A DNA stretch of 64,000 nucleotides from Owenia fusiformis (Eukaryota; Annelida; Polychaeta; Sabellida; Oweniidae): positions 21,962,931-22,026,930 of the forward strand of contig CAIIXF020000003.1 of the NCBI GenBank assembly GCA_903813345.2. Direction: 5' to 3'. The translations under genes and the position numbers were made by a program. Shown here piece after piece: positions 24,397-36,288 of this stretch (the first letter of the stretch is position 1; each line of letters opens with the position of its first letter). The notes beneath the pieces are model-generated. The model saw only the letters and a list, made by a program, of their open reading frames with translations, searched no databases and was not told the DNA's origin.

Positions 24397-26149
24397 GAAT
24401 CACTTTCCAAAAACGTACCAATAGAGATTTTTTCTGTATCTTTTTATCTTAAAAATCTGGGTATCTATATTTACCATTTTATATTTAAAATATAACACAT
24501 TTTTATTATTTAAGTAAGATTATACAGAATTTAGTTGAGAAATTTTGTCAACCATTTTATATTCTGTCTGATAGCAACTTTTTGTGATTCGAACGTTTGG
24601 TCCGTAGCTACAGTCATGCTTGTGATATGATTAATTTTAGGATGGTATGTCATTGGTAACGAGATCAGAGGAAACGTTATTTTAAATTACCAAATTAAGG
24701 AGTAAACAACATAAAGCATATCAGTCTTAAGTCTAACTTACAAATACCAGGAGACGGATATGAGACTGTATGAGACTGGATTCAATGAACCATCTGAAAA
24801 CAACCCGTGATTGCAACTTAATTGTATTATCTAAGATGTGAGTGAGTGCACTAGTAAAGTTACAACAGAGGTCTATAATTCAATTGTGAAAGAAAATGCA
24901 TCATAGGGTTTACAGAAAATCTATTTGATCTTCTCTTGGGGATCTTCATTCAATTTAAATGATTTATGTGAACGTGCAGTGTATCATTTAATCAAATGGT
25001 CAAGTCAGTTGGGAGACAACAAACTCTACAGCAGCGCTGGTCAGTATCCAGAAAGTCTAAATCAAAATGGCGGACGGTAAGAAAAGATTTCTATATTATG
25101 ATGGAAGGAGAATCAGTAATACACCAATGCAACAACATGACTCATAAATATCCTTAAATCCTCGCGATACCAAAACCTCTGGTAATTGAACAATTTATGG
25201 CTGACCATAACGGTTAGATAATTTATCCTTCAATTACATTTGATCCTCGACAGCCGTACAACCAGAAGCACTCGTTGCCATAAGTCGCGCCCTCAAAACC
25301 CGGGTTTGCCGTCATCCAAACCGGCCTTTGCAAAAAACGAACGGTGCATTATTTGACTCGTTCGTGTTATTTTCGATGCTTTTCAAACCAGAATATTCAT
25401 TGTTTTTAATAGAAGGGTTCCTCGTAATTAACTCTTAACTATGGATATGTTGACTTAACTGCAACGGACTTTTAACGAGATGTTTTGCGCATAGGGTTAT
25501 AAAGTGCCTTGTATGATGCGCCCACAAAACCCGGGTTTGCCGTCATCCAAATCCGCCTTTGCAAAAATGTGAACGGTTCATAATTAAAGTCATTCCCTTT
25601 TAATCCGGTAAGATTTTGGCCTAGACTGACACAACAGAAATTGTCAACACTGGAAGATAATAGCTCGTAATTGTATTTAAATCAAATATTATTCATATTT
25701 GATATGCTAAAACATTGAAGTGGCCCATTAGATATGGCATTTTATTATTGAAATAGTGTGTCCTTTGTTCAATCTTTGCATTGGTGTTAAAAAGATAATC
25801 TTTTTTGAAATGCATTAAGAAATATTTGATGATTAAAAAATTTCAACTTTTTGATTTGAATATTTGAGAAATGAAATGCTCACAACTTTATTTCAAAAAA
25901 AATTTTTTGTTCAAAAATCTCTAAAATCACTTTTTAAGTCCTGATAAATAGTAAATGAATGATAAAAAAATATTTCAAACTTTAGACGGGGACTTTAAGT
26001 ATGACAGCTCTATTATATAAACGAGGAAAGATAAAACATATCTTAAAAACAATGTGAATCAAAAGCTGGAAAGAATGCTTATCAACAAAAAGTTCCCACC
26101 AATTGTTAACGTTATGCACTGTACATAAAATTATAGTCATATTCTCAAT
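24397..26149. other. Intergenic region upstream of the lyase gene
   Basis: No gene is confidently supported. A short ATGGCGGACG|GTAAGA near 25069 looks like a first exon, but no partner exon was found. Two direct repeats of about 60 bases containing AACCCGGGTTTGCCGTCATC lie at about 25283-25345 and 25518-25580. Confidence 0.5.
25283..25580 (+). repeat. Pair of ~60-bp direct repeats, GC-rich
   Basis: AACCCGGGTTTGCCGTCATC followed by CCGCCTTTGCAAAAA-like sequence occurs twice, about 235 bases apart. It stands out from the AT-rich surroundings. No function can be assigned. Confidence 0.7.
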
Positions 26150-27976
26150 ATGTTCCCGTTGTCGCTGGTTCTCCTGTCTATTCTCTCTCTTGGTAAGTTA
26201 ATACAATACATTTAGACTCGCCATAGTGAAAGTGGATGCAAGACGAACATGCATATATACAAAAATATCATTGATTTTGATTTTTTACGAGATGCGACCT
26301 GGATCAACTGTTTAGATTGTCTCAAACAAAAGTGGTATTTTAGGATGCTGATCATGTATACCCCTCTTGAATTTACCCAGGCTCCATTGAGAGTAGAGTT
26401 TTATGGCGCCAGCCTCCGTTTCCGAGGAGTGGCGATCCGTTGGCGGGATGGTCTGCAAGTAGGGTATCGCGCCGGGAGAACATGAAGGTAGTCAGTGACC
26501 CGGCAGGAGGATCAGGCACCGTGCTGAGAGTATTCTATAAGAGAGGTTCCTACGCGGGAGCACCGGGAAATAAAGGAGGTGCGCAGTTCCATGCTAGTCC
26601 GTTCCCATCGAGTCGAAGTTGTACGCTGACGTACGAGGTATCATAAACTACAAAAACTCCATTTAAATACACTGCGATACAATACAATACAATACAATAC
26701 AATACAACACAATACAATAAAATACAATCACATGAACATCTACAATAAATATATTTATGGTACATATCAAATTGTATACACTTACACTTGACACTTTCAC
26801 TTGACATAACAATATCGCTTTCCGCTTAGGTTTATTTCGCCTCAAACTTCCAATTTGTGCTGGGTGGCAAGCTACCTGGGTTATATGGAGGAAGTGGCTC
26901 ATGCAGCGGCGGGAGATGGGCACGATGTTTTTCAACACGGTATGTCTTTATTCATTATTGATAGCGCATCATTAAAATATGGCACATCAGTCGCAAATTC
27001 ATTAAAATTGTTAAGTGTCAGATCATTTAATACTTACGATTGCATCATTTCAAATTTGTCTGCTAAGCCCCAACAGTTCGTTTAGAGGGAGAAGATCTTT
27101 CGCCAGTGCTTCTCTATCACGTTTAAGTTTAGGTCATTCCATTTCATGCACCACACTCTCACAGGTATGACTAAATTCGTACTCCTAGCTCACCTCATTG
27201 GGATCTACCAGTCCCATTCTGAACTTACGACTTAGCTTCCTAATATGCTTTAAGATACATGTGGAGGACAGATGGGGATGGGGAGGTCTATTTTTATACC
27301 CCAATGACGCAGGCTAGTGACTTTTGTCGCCGTCCTAGAGTACACTGCGACCCAGTGTACGGTCATTCTGTTGGACGGGGATCATTCCGCTTCAGAAAGG
27401 GTCGATGGATCAGAATTCAACAATATGTACGGTAAGCATACTCTTTATTAATAAAATGAATTTTCTAAAAATTGAAGTGTGGTTGATAACAGACGGGGAA
27501 AATTTGGATTCTTGAAGTTACACTTTGTGAGTTTGGTAATTGCAAGTTTTCATTTGATAGCATATCAAAGTCTGTCAATGTACAGTATGTATCTTAATTT
27601 TGTACCTTTATTGCAATAGTCATGACTTTAAAGATTTTTCTGAATCGCCAAACATATACTGGGTTTCATAAATCTTCCAAAAGGGGACTTCCGTTCGCAA
27701 AACTTTTGTAGGGGAGTGTATAGTATTATAATGCAACGTTATTTTAGAATGAATACACCTGGGCGGAGGGACGGTACCTTACGGGTGTGGATTGATGGAC
27801 GACGAGTCCTCTCAATGACGGACATTAGCTACCGTGGTGCAACCAGCGTCTCGACAAACGCCATCTATTTCTCTACGTTCTTTGGTGGTTCCCGGACTCC
27901 TCAATGGGCTTCTACGACAGATACGTACACTTATTACAAGAACTTTGAAGTCTGGGATCACCAACCGTCTTTTTAG
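26150..27976 (+). CDS. Secreted alginate-lyase-like protein, PL family 14
   Basis: This is a complete five-exon gene: 26150-26192, 26381-26637, 26830-26939, 27255-27431 and 27748-27976 (TAG). All splice phases agree (1, 0, 2, 2), and the exons sum to 816 bases, or 271 residues, the usual length of molluscan PL14 alginate lyases. Exon 1 encodes a signal peptide (MFPLSLVLLSILSL), so the product is probably a secreted digestive enzyme. Family hallmarks in order are DPAGGSGTVLRVFY and GAQFHASP (exon 2), FVLGGKLPGLYGG with the conserved Lys region plus Cys pairs (exon 3), YMWRTDGDGEVYFYTP (exon 4), and YFSTFFGG...YYKNFEVWDH (exon 5). PL14 enzymes cleave polymannuronate by beta-elimination. The usual KGG is LGG here, so exact substrate preference is uncertain. 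Introns are 188-316 bases; intron 2 carries a TACAA microsatellite. Confidence 0.93.
26671..26729 (+). repeat. ATACA pentanucleotide microsatellite in lyase intron 2
   Basis: About ten tandem ATACA units with a few substitutions. A shorter ATACA tract lies at about 57768-57795. Confidence 0.85.
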
Positions 27977-28426
27977 ATTGACGAATCTGGTAAAATACAT
28001 CTGATGTTGTTGTATTCTAAGCTTTGTTTGTTTGTTAGATATAAGAAAAAAGCAATAGAACAAAAGTCAAAGCATAATTAGCAATAGTTTTTGAACGCCC
28101 TGTATAATGGGGTAGTTTCTATTTTTAAAGATATAAGGCTTGAACTCAGTGCAATGTTGAATTACCAATCCTTGAAGGTGTTGCTTTCCAAAATTTGCAC
28201 GAGATGCTTGCATCGACGCCTGAAAGAAATGGTCATTCCACAATGCATTGAGTCTTGAGCTTAAATTCTTTTCACACAATGGAATGCAGTTATGTAAAAT
28301 AGCGTGTTCTGATTGGCTGGTATTGGACACACCTTGTTATGAATAAAAATAAATGTATGTATGTCATGTTCCTCATCTCTACTGGTCAATTTTTTCTTGC
28401 TTTAGTAACCGTTGTCCTGATATATT
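27977..28426. other. 3' flank of the lyase gene
   Basis: The nearest canonical polyadenylation-type signals are overlapping AATAAA words at about 28341-28352, roughly 370 bases after the stop codon. They are the best visible candidate for the transcript end. Nothing else is recognised. Confidence 0.4.
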
Positions 28427-28922
28427 GGAGAGGTTAAGCAAATACGGTTTTTCAAAACGTATACGTAAACGCAAAGTACATTGAATCAACATAGGAGTGT
28501 ATCGCTTTAGTCTACTTCAGATACCCGTTCAACTTCAAAGTTGCGTGTTTAGAACGGGAGATTTTAAATTTTCACGTTGCTATCAACGGGAATCATTATG
28601 CTCATGTCTGTTGAAAACTATCCTTGCAATTTTGATTTCGATGCAGAGTATAATTCTTTCTAAAGAAGATGATGTATGTTACGCATGATTTAACTCCAAT
28701 AATCTTACGAAACGAGCTCGTTTAAAATATGTATTAGAAAACCAGCTATTGAACTTCATCAATGGCATACTATGTAATCATTACAAGCTATGGTGTAGTC
28801 TAAACAAACACTAGAGCTGAACGGCTATTTATGTGTGAACTCTTCATGTATTAATATTTGTATAGGGACGATTGATACGTTTAAGTTGCGTTTTGGATTT
28901 TATACGGTAGCTTAACCTCTCC
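28427..28922. mobile_element. MITE with GGAGAGGTTAAGC ends
   Basis: The left end GGAGAGGTTAAGCAAATACGG and the complement of the right end GGAGAGGTTAAGCTACCGTA are inverted. Similarity continues for about 55 bases (AAAACG, ACGTATAC). ATT flanks both sides. No transposase is encoded. Related ends with GAGAGGTTTCGCACAACG occur at 29818 and, inverted, at 47934-47960. Confidence 0.8.
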
Positions 28923-29817
28923 ATTATCTTAGTCAAAATAGAGAACGAACGAATATAAGGGGTCTTCTAGATTTGCACATTTTAGACCAATCATAATACA
29001 TTACTTTTTCTAATATGTTTAACGTCTTGGTAGACAAAAAATAACACGTATAAAATTCTAATAAAACGAACTTTTATATTTCGTCGCCTCATTAAACACT
29101 TATTTCGTTTGGAATGGCCTTAAACCCTGGTCCGCGAAACACACATTTAAATAAGGGATTGGCGCACCCGGGTCTGACTGTAAACCTCCTGTTCACTGTC
29201 GTATGAATTATGAATGTAGTTTTGCACGGTTGTCAACGGAAACATACAGTGATCCCTGCTTTCCCAAACCCGGGTTTCCAGGATTCGCCTCGCATGCCTT
29301 CGACTCTTTCTCCGTACAACGGCCGTAGCTTCCCAGAATCGAGAGAAATATATATGAAGCATTAATATAGGGATAAGCAGTTCTATTGTGAAGCTACGGC
29401 CACCGTAGAGCAAATATGACTGAAGCTTTGCAGAGACTATTTTTGGAACTGGGTCTTTTTCAAAAGTTCGTCACTCAAAAGTTCAAATATTACATGCTCG
29501 ATATCTCAACATTTTGAGAAGTATAGCCAAAAACGATTAATTTATTCAACTCAGTAGAGGTCAAAAAGATACTGAGGATAATATCAGGTGAAAATGTTAA
29601 AATTTGTTGAAGTTATTCACTTTTTTGGGCTTCGTGTCCAGCTGTTTTTGCAGTTTTTTAAGCAATTTTGGGGGGTACATCAGAGATACATCCCCTGGAT
29701 CTTTCTTTCTGGAAATGAGGCGGAAAAATGTGTTGCCACAAGTCTACAGAGGTTATCTATGTGAATCATTTCGTTTTCAGATAATAAATCTACCATACTC
29801 GAAAAATAAGACATTAG
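28923..29817. other. Unassigned stretch between repeat elements
   Basis: It contains a minus-strand ORF at 29147-29413 (88 codons, with an Arg-rich stretch RRKSRRHARR) that is more GC-rich than its surroundings but matches no family I recognise. Near 29447-29472 the phrase GGTCTTTTTCAAAAGTTCGT also occurs, inverted, at about 54335-54362. Confidence 0.4.
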
Positions 29818-30312
29818 AGAGGTTTCGCACAACGTTTTTTAGCTCAACGTATCCGTATCCGTAACGTATTTACCAGATTTATGCGCAGTCCGTCCAATTT
29901 ATAAGTGCAGCAATACGGAAAACACGAAAAATGAGGCTTTTGTACGTTGGTCATTTACGCATCCCATTTTATCATACAATTACATTGATTTTAGTTCTAA
30001 AAGTATCACTGTATGAACAAACACATTGTGTTGTTCAATATATGACTTAGATTTGGTGAATGGATTTGTTTATTGTTTGACATAAATCGAGTTTTCCAAA
30101 TGGTATGTTCAATTCATTTTACACTGTGTGGAATGGTATTACAATAATCACAGTGTAGTTGCTTCGCACAACGTTTCAGCTGCCCGTATCAAAATCCGTA
30201 ACGCATCGATGGAGCAAATGTGGACTCAATACGTTTGTGTTATCGACTGCAATACCGAAAGTACGTAAAGTTGACACTTTTGTGCGTAGTTGTTTCCGCA
30301 TCTATTTTTGTC
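29818..30312 (+). repeat. Diverged direct repeat with TTCGCACAACG starts
   Basis: Two copies (about 29818-29975 and 30155-30312) share TTCGCACAACGTTT, CCGTAACG, GCAATAC and TTTTGTACG/TTTTGTGCG in the same order. Both are rich in ACGTA words. They appear to be partial copies of the GAGAGGTT-type element family. A third, inverted copy is at about 47810-47960. Confidence 0.65.
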
Positions 30313-30515
30313 CTTCAAATGTATATCAATTTCCCCTAAATGTTAAATTTAAGTGACCTACATAATGTTTAGTGTATATCGTGCTAATTTTGATGAAAGG
30401 AACCAGGCTAATTAGTCAACTAATTTGATTATGAGTGAGTGGCCTGCAAATCGTACTTATAAACAGCACAATGAGCCTTCAATATTCATCCATAGCGCGT
30501 GGACTGCTGAACATC

Positions 30516-30752
30516 ATGTCTCAAGATCAAGAAAGCGCCAAAAAACGTGTTTACTTTAGACTCAAAGACGACTTAGTCTTAGTGCGTTCTTCCCTGGCAA
30601 GAAATCCATGGGAGAATCCTCCCAATTGGGAGGCTGTTCGCCTCGACGTGTGTAAAAGTCTCCACGTTGATAGTTTACGAACTATTCGTGAGAGGATGGA
30701 ACTCCTCATCAAATCGTTCAAGAGGGAGGACAGATTGCGGAAATCCAAATAA
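30516..30752 (+). CDS. Myb/SANT-like DNA-binding domain ORF, short
   Basis: I chose the ATG at 30516 (MSQDQESAKKRV). It gives 78 residues and drops an unlikely upstream extension. The sequence YFRLKDDLVLVRSSLARNPW, then PNWEAV, then TIRERMELLIKSFKRED has the Trp spacing and helix pattern of the Myb/SANT-like domains found in transposon-associated and domesticated animal proteins. Family members usually continue past this point with a longer C-terminal part; here a stop follows RLRKSK immediately. It may therefore be a truncated copy, an isolated exon or a small intact protein. It sits just upstream of the TTAA-flanked element at 30838. No partner exon was found. Confidence 0.5.
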   Translation: MSQDQESAKKRVYFRLKDDLVLVRSSLARNPWENPPNWEAVRLDVCKSLHVDSLRTIRERMELLIKSFKREDRLRKSK

Positions 30753-31623
30753 GACGAAACGTTTTATGATCTTATCTCCCGGATTTAATCTTTAAAGATT
30801 CAATATTATTGTAGGTCATTTAGGTAGTTCTCCTTAAAGGTGCAACAATTAGTGCAGAGGGGCCATTCAACGATCATGGACCAGTGTCAAAATATATTTA
30901 AGTTTGGATATTTCATCAAGACTAACATCTATTTTTATTATCCACAAAAAAAACCACTATGTAACATTCAGCCTAATTATGGTAGTGTGGATGTTGTTTA
31001 ATAGACTGTGTCACTGTGGGTCTCAGGGTATACGTTAAATATACACGTGGGAAATCTGTACATAACAACTTATATACAATTAAATACAATAACACATATA
31101 TTGTGGCGTTTTAGCCCGTCAAAATAATACATGAAAATCGATGTATTCAGTTACTGAGGCACTATATAAAAGTTCTTGATACGTGATCACTGTCAATAAA
31201 ACACTAATTATAAGAGTCCTATATACGAAAATACTTGTACTCTTAATTGTCTCTTGAGCTCTGGACTTGTTCAATTCAGCTAGGTATAAATCTGGGAATA
31301 ACAGTCTCTCAATACAGCTTCAGTGATTATACCTTGGAATAACAGTCTCTCAATGAAGGCAAATCTCAAGCTGGCCTGAAATAAAATAACTAAGTCTGGA
31401 ATTAACTTAGTTCTTCAATCTGTGGAATCTACCCAAGATTCCTAGTAGTTCCCAAATAAACTAAGTGTCTCGTAAATCGATGAAGATCCTCTAAGTTCCT
31501 CAACAAGTGGAATCTGCCTAAGATCCCTGGTAGCTCCCCAAATAAACTAAGTGTCTCGTACTTAGTTTCCATCAAAGTCATCCAGGTCAGGGGTGACACT
31601 ATTCAACGTCCCCAACAGGCAAC

Positions 31624-33010
31624 ATCGATGAAGATCCTCTAAGTTCCTCAATATGTGAAATCTGCCTAAGATTCCCAGTAGCTCCTAAATCGATGAAGAT
31701 CCTCTAAGTTCCTCAATATGTGGAATCTGCCTAAGATTCCCAGTAGCTCCTAAATCGATGAAGATCCTCTAAGTTCCTCAATATGTGGAATCTGCCTAAG
31801 ATTCCCAGTAGCTCCTAAATCGATGAAGATCCTCTAAGTTCCTCAATATGTGGAATCTGCCTAAGATTCCCAGTAGCTCCTAAATCGATGAAGATCCTCT
31901 AAGTTCCTCAATATGTGGAATCTGCCTAAGATTCCCAGTAGCTCCTAAATCGATGAAGATCCTTTAAGTTCCTCAATATGTGGAATCTGCCTAAGATTCC
32001 CAGTAGCTCCTAAATCGATGAAGATCCTCTAAGTTCCTCAATATGTGGAATCTGCCTAAGATTCCCAGTAGCTCCTAAATCGATGAAGATCCTTTAAGTT
32101 CCTCAATATGTGGAATCTGCCTAAGATTCCCAGTAGCTCCTAAATCGATGAAGATCATTTAAGTTCCTCAATATGTGGAATCTGCCTAAGATTCCCAGTA
32201 GCTCCTAAATCGATGAAAATCCTCTAAGTTCCTCAATATGTGGAATCTGCCTAAGATTCCCAGTAGCTCCTAAATAAACTAAGTGTCTCGTACTTAGTTC
32301 CTCAACAAGTGGAATCTGCCTAAGATCCCTGGTAGCTCCCAAATAAACTAAGTGTCTCGTACTTAGTTTCCATCAAAGTCATCCAGGTCAGGGGTGACAC
32401 TATTCAACGTCCCCAACAGGCAACATCGATGAAGATCCTCTAAGTTCCTCAATATGTGGAATCTGCCTAAGATTCCCAGTAGCTCCTAAATCGATGAAGA
32501 TCCTCTAAGTTCCTCAATATGTGGAATCTGCCTAAGATTCCCAGTAGCTCCTAAATCGATGAAGATCCTCTAAGTTCCTCAATATGTGGAATCTGCCTAA
32601 GATTCCCAGTAGCTCCTAAATCGATGAAGATCCTTTAAGTTCCTCAATATGTGGAATCTGCCTAAGATTCCCAGTAGCTCCTAAATCGATGAAGATCATT
32701 TAAGTTCCTCAATATGTGGAATCTGCCTAAGATTCCCAGTAGCTCCTAAATCGATGAAGATCATTTAAGTTCCTCAATATGTGGAATCTGCCTAAGATTC
32801 CCAGTAGCTCCTAAATCGATGAAGATCATTTAAGTTCCTCAATATGTGGAATCTGCCTAAGATTCCCAGTAGCTCCTAAATCGATGAAGATCATTTAAGT
32901 TCCTCAATATGTGGAATCTGCCTAAGATTCCCAGTAGCTCCTAAATCGATGAAGATCCTTTAAGTTCCTCAATATGTGGAATCTGCCTAAGATTCCCAGT
33001 AGCTCCTAAA
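31624..33010. repeat. 65-bp minisatellite in the left LTR (10 + 9 copies)
   Basis: The unit contains ATCGATGAAGATCCTCTAAG and GGAATCTGCCTAAGATTCCC. Ten exact-length copies run 31624-32273 and nine run 32425-33010. The blocks are separated by a spacer that itself is a repeat of 31500-31620, giving an ~800-base higher-order unit. Variants (CCTCT, CCTTT, CATTT) are clustered by position. There are no unique spacers, so this is not a CRISPR. Confidence 0.95.
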
Positions 33011-33059
33011 TAAACTAAGTGTCTCGTACTTAGTTTCCATTAAGTCATCCAGGTTGAGT

Positions 33060-35380
33060 GAAAATATTCCAAGTTCCTCAACAGCTCCTCCAAATGAGCT
33101 AAGTTTCTGGTTCTTATTCTCAATCAGGCTTGAGTTATATAGACAATGTCGGGAAATGACAGAGTTTCTCAGTCCAGCTGTATTTCCTCAATCAGGCTGG
33201 AATATTCCTCAATCCAGCAGAGTCCTTCAAACAGGCTGGAGTTGTATCAACTATGTCGGGAAATGACAGAGTTTCTCAGTCCAGCTGTACTTCTTCCGTC
33301 AGGCTGGAATATTATGAACTATGCCTAGCCTGGAAGTGACAAAGTTCCTCAATCCAGCCGTATTTCTTCAGTAGGCTGGAATATTGTATAAACTATGTCG
33401 GGAAAGGACAAAGTTTCTCAGTCCAGCAAAGTTCCTCAAACAGGCTGGAATATTATGAACTTTGTCTGGAAATGGCAAAGTTCCTCAGTCCAGCAAAGTT
33501 TCTTCAGTCAGGCTGGAATGTTGTATAAACTATGTCGGGAAATGACAAAGTTTCTCAATCCAGCAAAGTTCCTCAAACAGGCTGGAATATTCCTCAATCC
33601 AGCAGAGTCCCTCAATCAGGCTGGAATATTGTATAAACTATGTCGGGAAATGACAGAGTTTCTCAGTCCAGCTGTATTTCCTCAATCAGGCTGGAATATT
33701 CCTCAATCCAGCAGAGCCCTTCAAACAGGCTGGAGTTGTATCAACTATGTCAGGAAATGACAGAGTTTCTCAGTCCAGCTGTATTTCTTCAGTCAGGCTG
33801 GAATATTATGAACTATGCCTAGCCTGGAAGTGACAAAGTTCCTCAATCCAGCCGTATTTCTTCAGTAGGCTGGAATATTCCTCAATCCAGCAAAGTTCCT
33901 CAATCAGGCTGGAATATTGTATAAACTATGTCGGGAAATGACAGAGTTTCTCAGTCCAGCTGTATTTCTTCAGTCAGGCTGGAATATTGTATAAACTATG
34001 TCGGGAAATGACAGAGTTTCTCAGTCCAGCTGTATTTCCTCAATCAAGCTGGAATATTCCTCAATCCAGCAGAGTCCTTCAAACAGGCTGGAGTTGTATC
34101 AACTATGTCGGGAAATGACAGAGTTTCTCAGTCCAGCTGTATTTCTTCAGTCAGGCTGGAATATTATGAACTTTGTCTGGAAATGGCAAAGTTCCTCAGT
34201 CAAGCAGTATTTCTTCAGTCAGGCTGGAATATTGTATAAACTATGACAGAGTTTCTCAGTCCAGCTGTATTTCTTCAGTCAGGCTGGAATATTGTATAAA
34301 CTATGACAGAGTTTCTCAGTCCAGCTGTATTTCTTCAGTCAGGCTGGAATATTATGAACTTTGTCTGGAAATGGCAAAGTTCCTCAGTCAAGCAGTATTT
34401 CTTCAGTCAGGCTGGAATATTGTATAAACTATGTCGGGATATGACAGAGTTTCTCAATCCAGCAAAGTTCCTCAATCAGGCTGGAATATTATGAACTTTG
34501 TCTGGAAATGGCAAAGTTCCTCAGTCCAGCAGTATTTCTTCAGTCAGCAAATTGATGACAAATAACTGATCTAAAAATGGCTAAGTTTCTCAAGTTTACT
34601 AAATTATGAAAAGAATAATGTAAGTTTCTCAACCTCAAAAATGGCAAAGTTTCTCAAGTTAACAAAAGAAAAACATTAATTGCTAAATAAGTTTCTTGAT
34701 CTCGAAAATGGCAAAGTTTCTCAAGTTAACAATTGATTTCGAAAAATGGCAAAGTTTCTCAAGTTAACAATAGAAAAAAAAACAAGTTACTTAATAACAC
34801 CTGAAAATACAAGTTGATGGCACTCCTTCTCAATCAGGCTGGAATAATGTAAACTAAGTCTGGTAATGACAAAGTTTCTCGGTCCAGCAGTAATTCTTCA
34901 ATCGGGCTGAAATATTCTAAAACTTTGCCTGGAAATGACAAAGTTTCTCGGTTCAGCAGTATTTCATCAAACGGGCTGGAATACTCTAAACTATGCCTGG
35001 AATTGACAAAGTTCCTCGATCCAGCAGTAATTCTTCAATCGGGCTGAAATATTCTAAAACTTTGCCTGGAAATGACAAAGTTTCTCGGTTCAGCAGTATT
35101 TCATCAAACGGGCTGGAATATTCTAAACTATGCCTGGAAATGACAAAGTTTCTCGATCCAGCAGTAATTCTTCAATCGGGCTGAAATATTCTAAAACTTT
35201 GCCTGGAAATGACAAAGTTTCTCGGTCCAGCAGTATCTCTTCAATCAGGCTGGAGTTATCTATACTATGTCTGGACATGACAAAGTTCCTCGATCCAGCA
35301 GTATTTCTTCAAACAGGCTGGAATATTCTAAACTATGTCTGGAAATGACAAAGTTCCTCGATCCAGCAAATCTTCTAAGT
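33060..35380. repeat. Composite minisatellite with CAGGCTGGAATATT units, left LTR
   Basis: Units of roughly 60-70 bases contain CAGGCTGGAATATT, GGGAAATGACAGAGTTTCTC and AGTCCAGCTGTATTTCTTC, running to about 34550. After a diverged interval (34560-34810, AAATGGCAAAGTTTCTCAAG repeats), a second block (34815-35380) has CGGGCTGAAATATTC and CCTGGAAATGACAAAG. Plus-strand ORFs across it are a by-product of the repeat length. Confidence 0.92.
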
Positions 35381-35979
35381 TTCTCATCAATCCTCAAATG
35401 AAACACTGGCACGGGAGATGTGTTCCCATCAAATGTTGCCTACGTGTCTGCTAGGAGTGATCCGTGCTCTGTATTTATACCCCAGACAGGTTTTGCACAC
35501 GAACCTAACAAGTGATTAATGGGCTGATGCAATACCTCGTCACCGGATGTAATCACTGAATCAGGATATTAGTTTCGTAAAAATAACTGTCTTCACTTAC
35601 AAATCACGATCTCGGCTTTTACACTTAATATCAATACATGTTTGGTACATAATCAACAAGATTATAGTATAAACTCAATAAATATAACCATAAATGATCG
35701 CTATCTAGTCTAATTACGCTTCGATTTGATCGAATTGAAAGCAGGAAGTGATAATTTCTGTAAAATGATAGTCAAGAGTTCTCGATCAACCATAACCATA
35801 GTCACTGGTAAAACTACCCGATCAACATTAACTACATCTGAACTCGATAAAATAAAAAGTTGCTAACACCTCTGTAAGTACAAATAAAGTGCTTTAATCG
35901 ATACTACAATTAAAGATCTTAATAATCTCAACTGTGAAGCACTTAAATCAAAGAAATTTAAAATCAAAATTTTGTTACA

Positions 35980-35994
35980 CTCCTCCAATCCAAT
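35980..35994 (-). promoter_or_regulatory. Polypurine tract candidate
   Basis: Read on the minus strand, ATTGGATTGGAGGA lies directly before the 3' LTR start TGTAAC. This is the expected place for the primer of plus-strand DNA synthesis. Confidence 0.65.
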
Positions 35995-36288
35995 GATTTT
36001 GGTGTTAACAACACCAAGCCAAAGTACAATAATAAAAAAAATAACAAAATTTTGCTATCTTAGCTATCCTACAAAATACAATCTTACAATTTTCTAACCT
36101 CGAGGTTAACTAGCTTTCAATACAATGTACCATGAATATTCTAAACTCTAGCTTATCTCAAACCCTAACACTAGATATCTAACTATTTGAATGTCTAACT
36201 CTGTGTACATTAATAACTTTTCACAACTCTCAGCTAAATGTTAGGTATGAATATAAAATTATACTCATGCTAAATGTCAACTCTCAAG
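35995..36288. other. Internal 3' untranslated region of the LTR element
   Basis: AT-rich sequence between the polypurine tract and the end of the Gag-protease ORF. No remnant of pol was recognised. Confidence 0.5.

Larger units (their letters stand above)
30960..35979 (-). repeat. 3' LTR (left copy), 5,020 bp
   Basis: The offset to the right copy is exactly 8,311 bases up to about 34,550, and 8,448 bases afterwards because the right copy has one additional 137-base repeat. Most of the LTR is minisatellite. TATA-like words (TATATAAAAG near 31170; TATATAAG on the minus strand near 31066-31073) occur in the last ~250 bases in the minus orientation, where a promoter could sit. Confidence 0.93.

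Noticed and set aside
25069-25078. ATGGCGGACG followed by GTAAGA as a first exon
   Set aside because: No in-phase second exon was found before the lyase gene, which has its own signal-peptide start.
29147-29413. 88-codon minus ORF with RRKSRRHARR
   Set aside because: No recognisable domain, splice partner or start context. GC content alone is insufficient.
31624-33010. CRISPR-like regular repeats
   Set aside because: The 65-base units are contiguous and have no unique spacers. They lie in an LTR of a eukaryotic retrotransposon.
33054-35348. Series of plus-strand ORFs of 60-121 codons with repeated peptide phrases (also 41365-43796)
   Set aside because: They are on the strand opposite to the element's gene and follow the minisatellite period. 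The same peptide appears in several frames, which is a property of the repeat and not a protein family.
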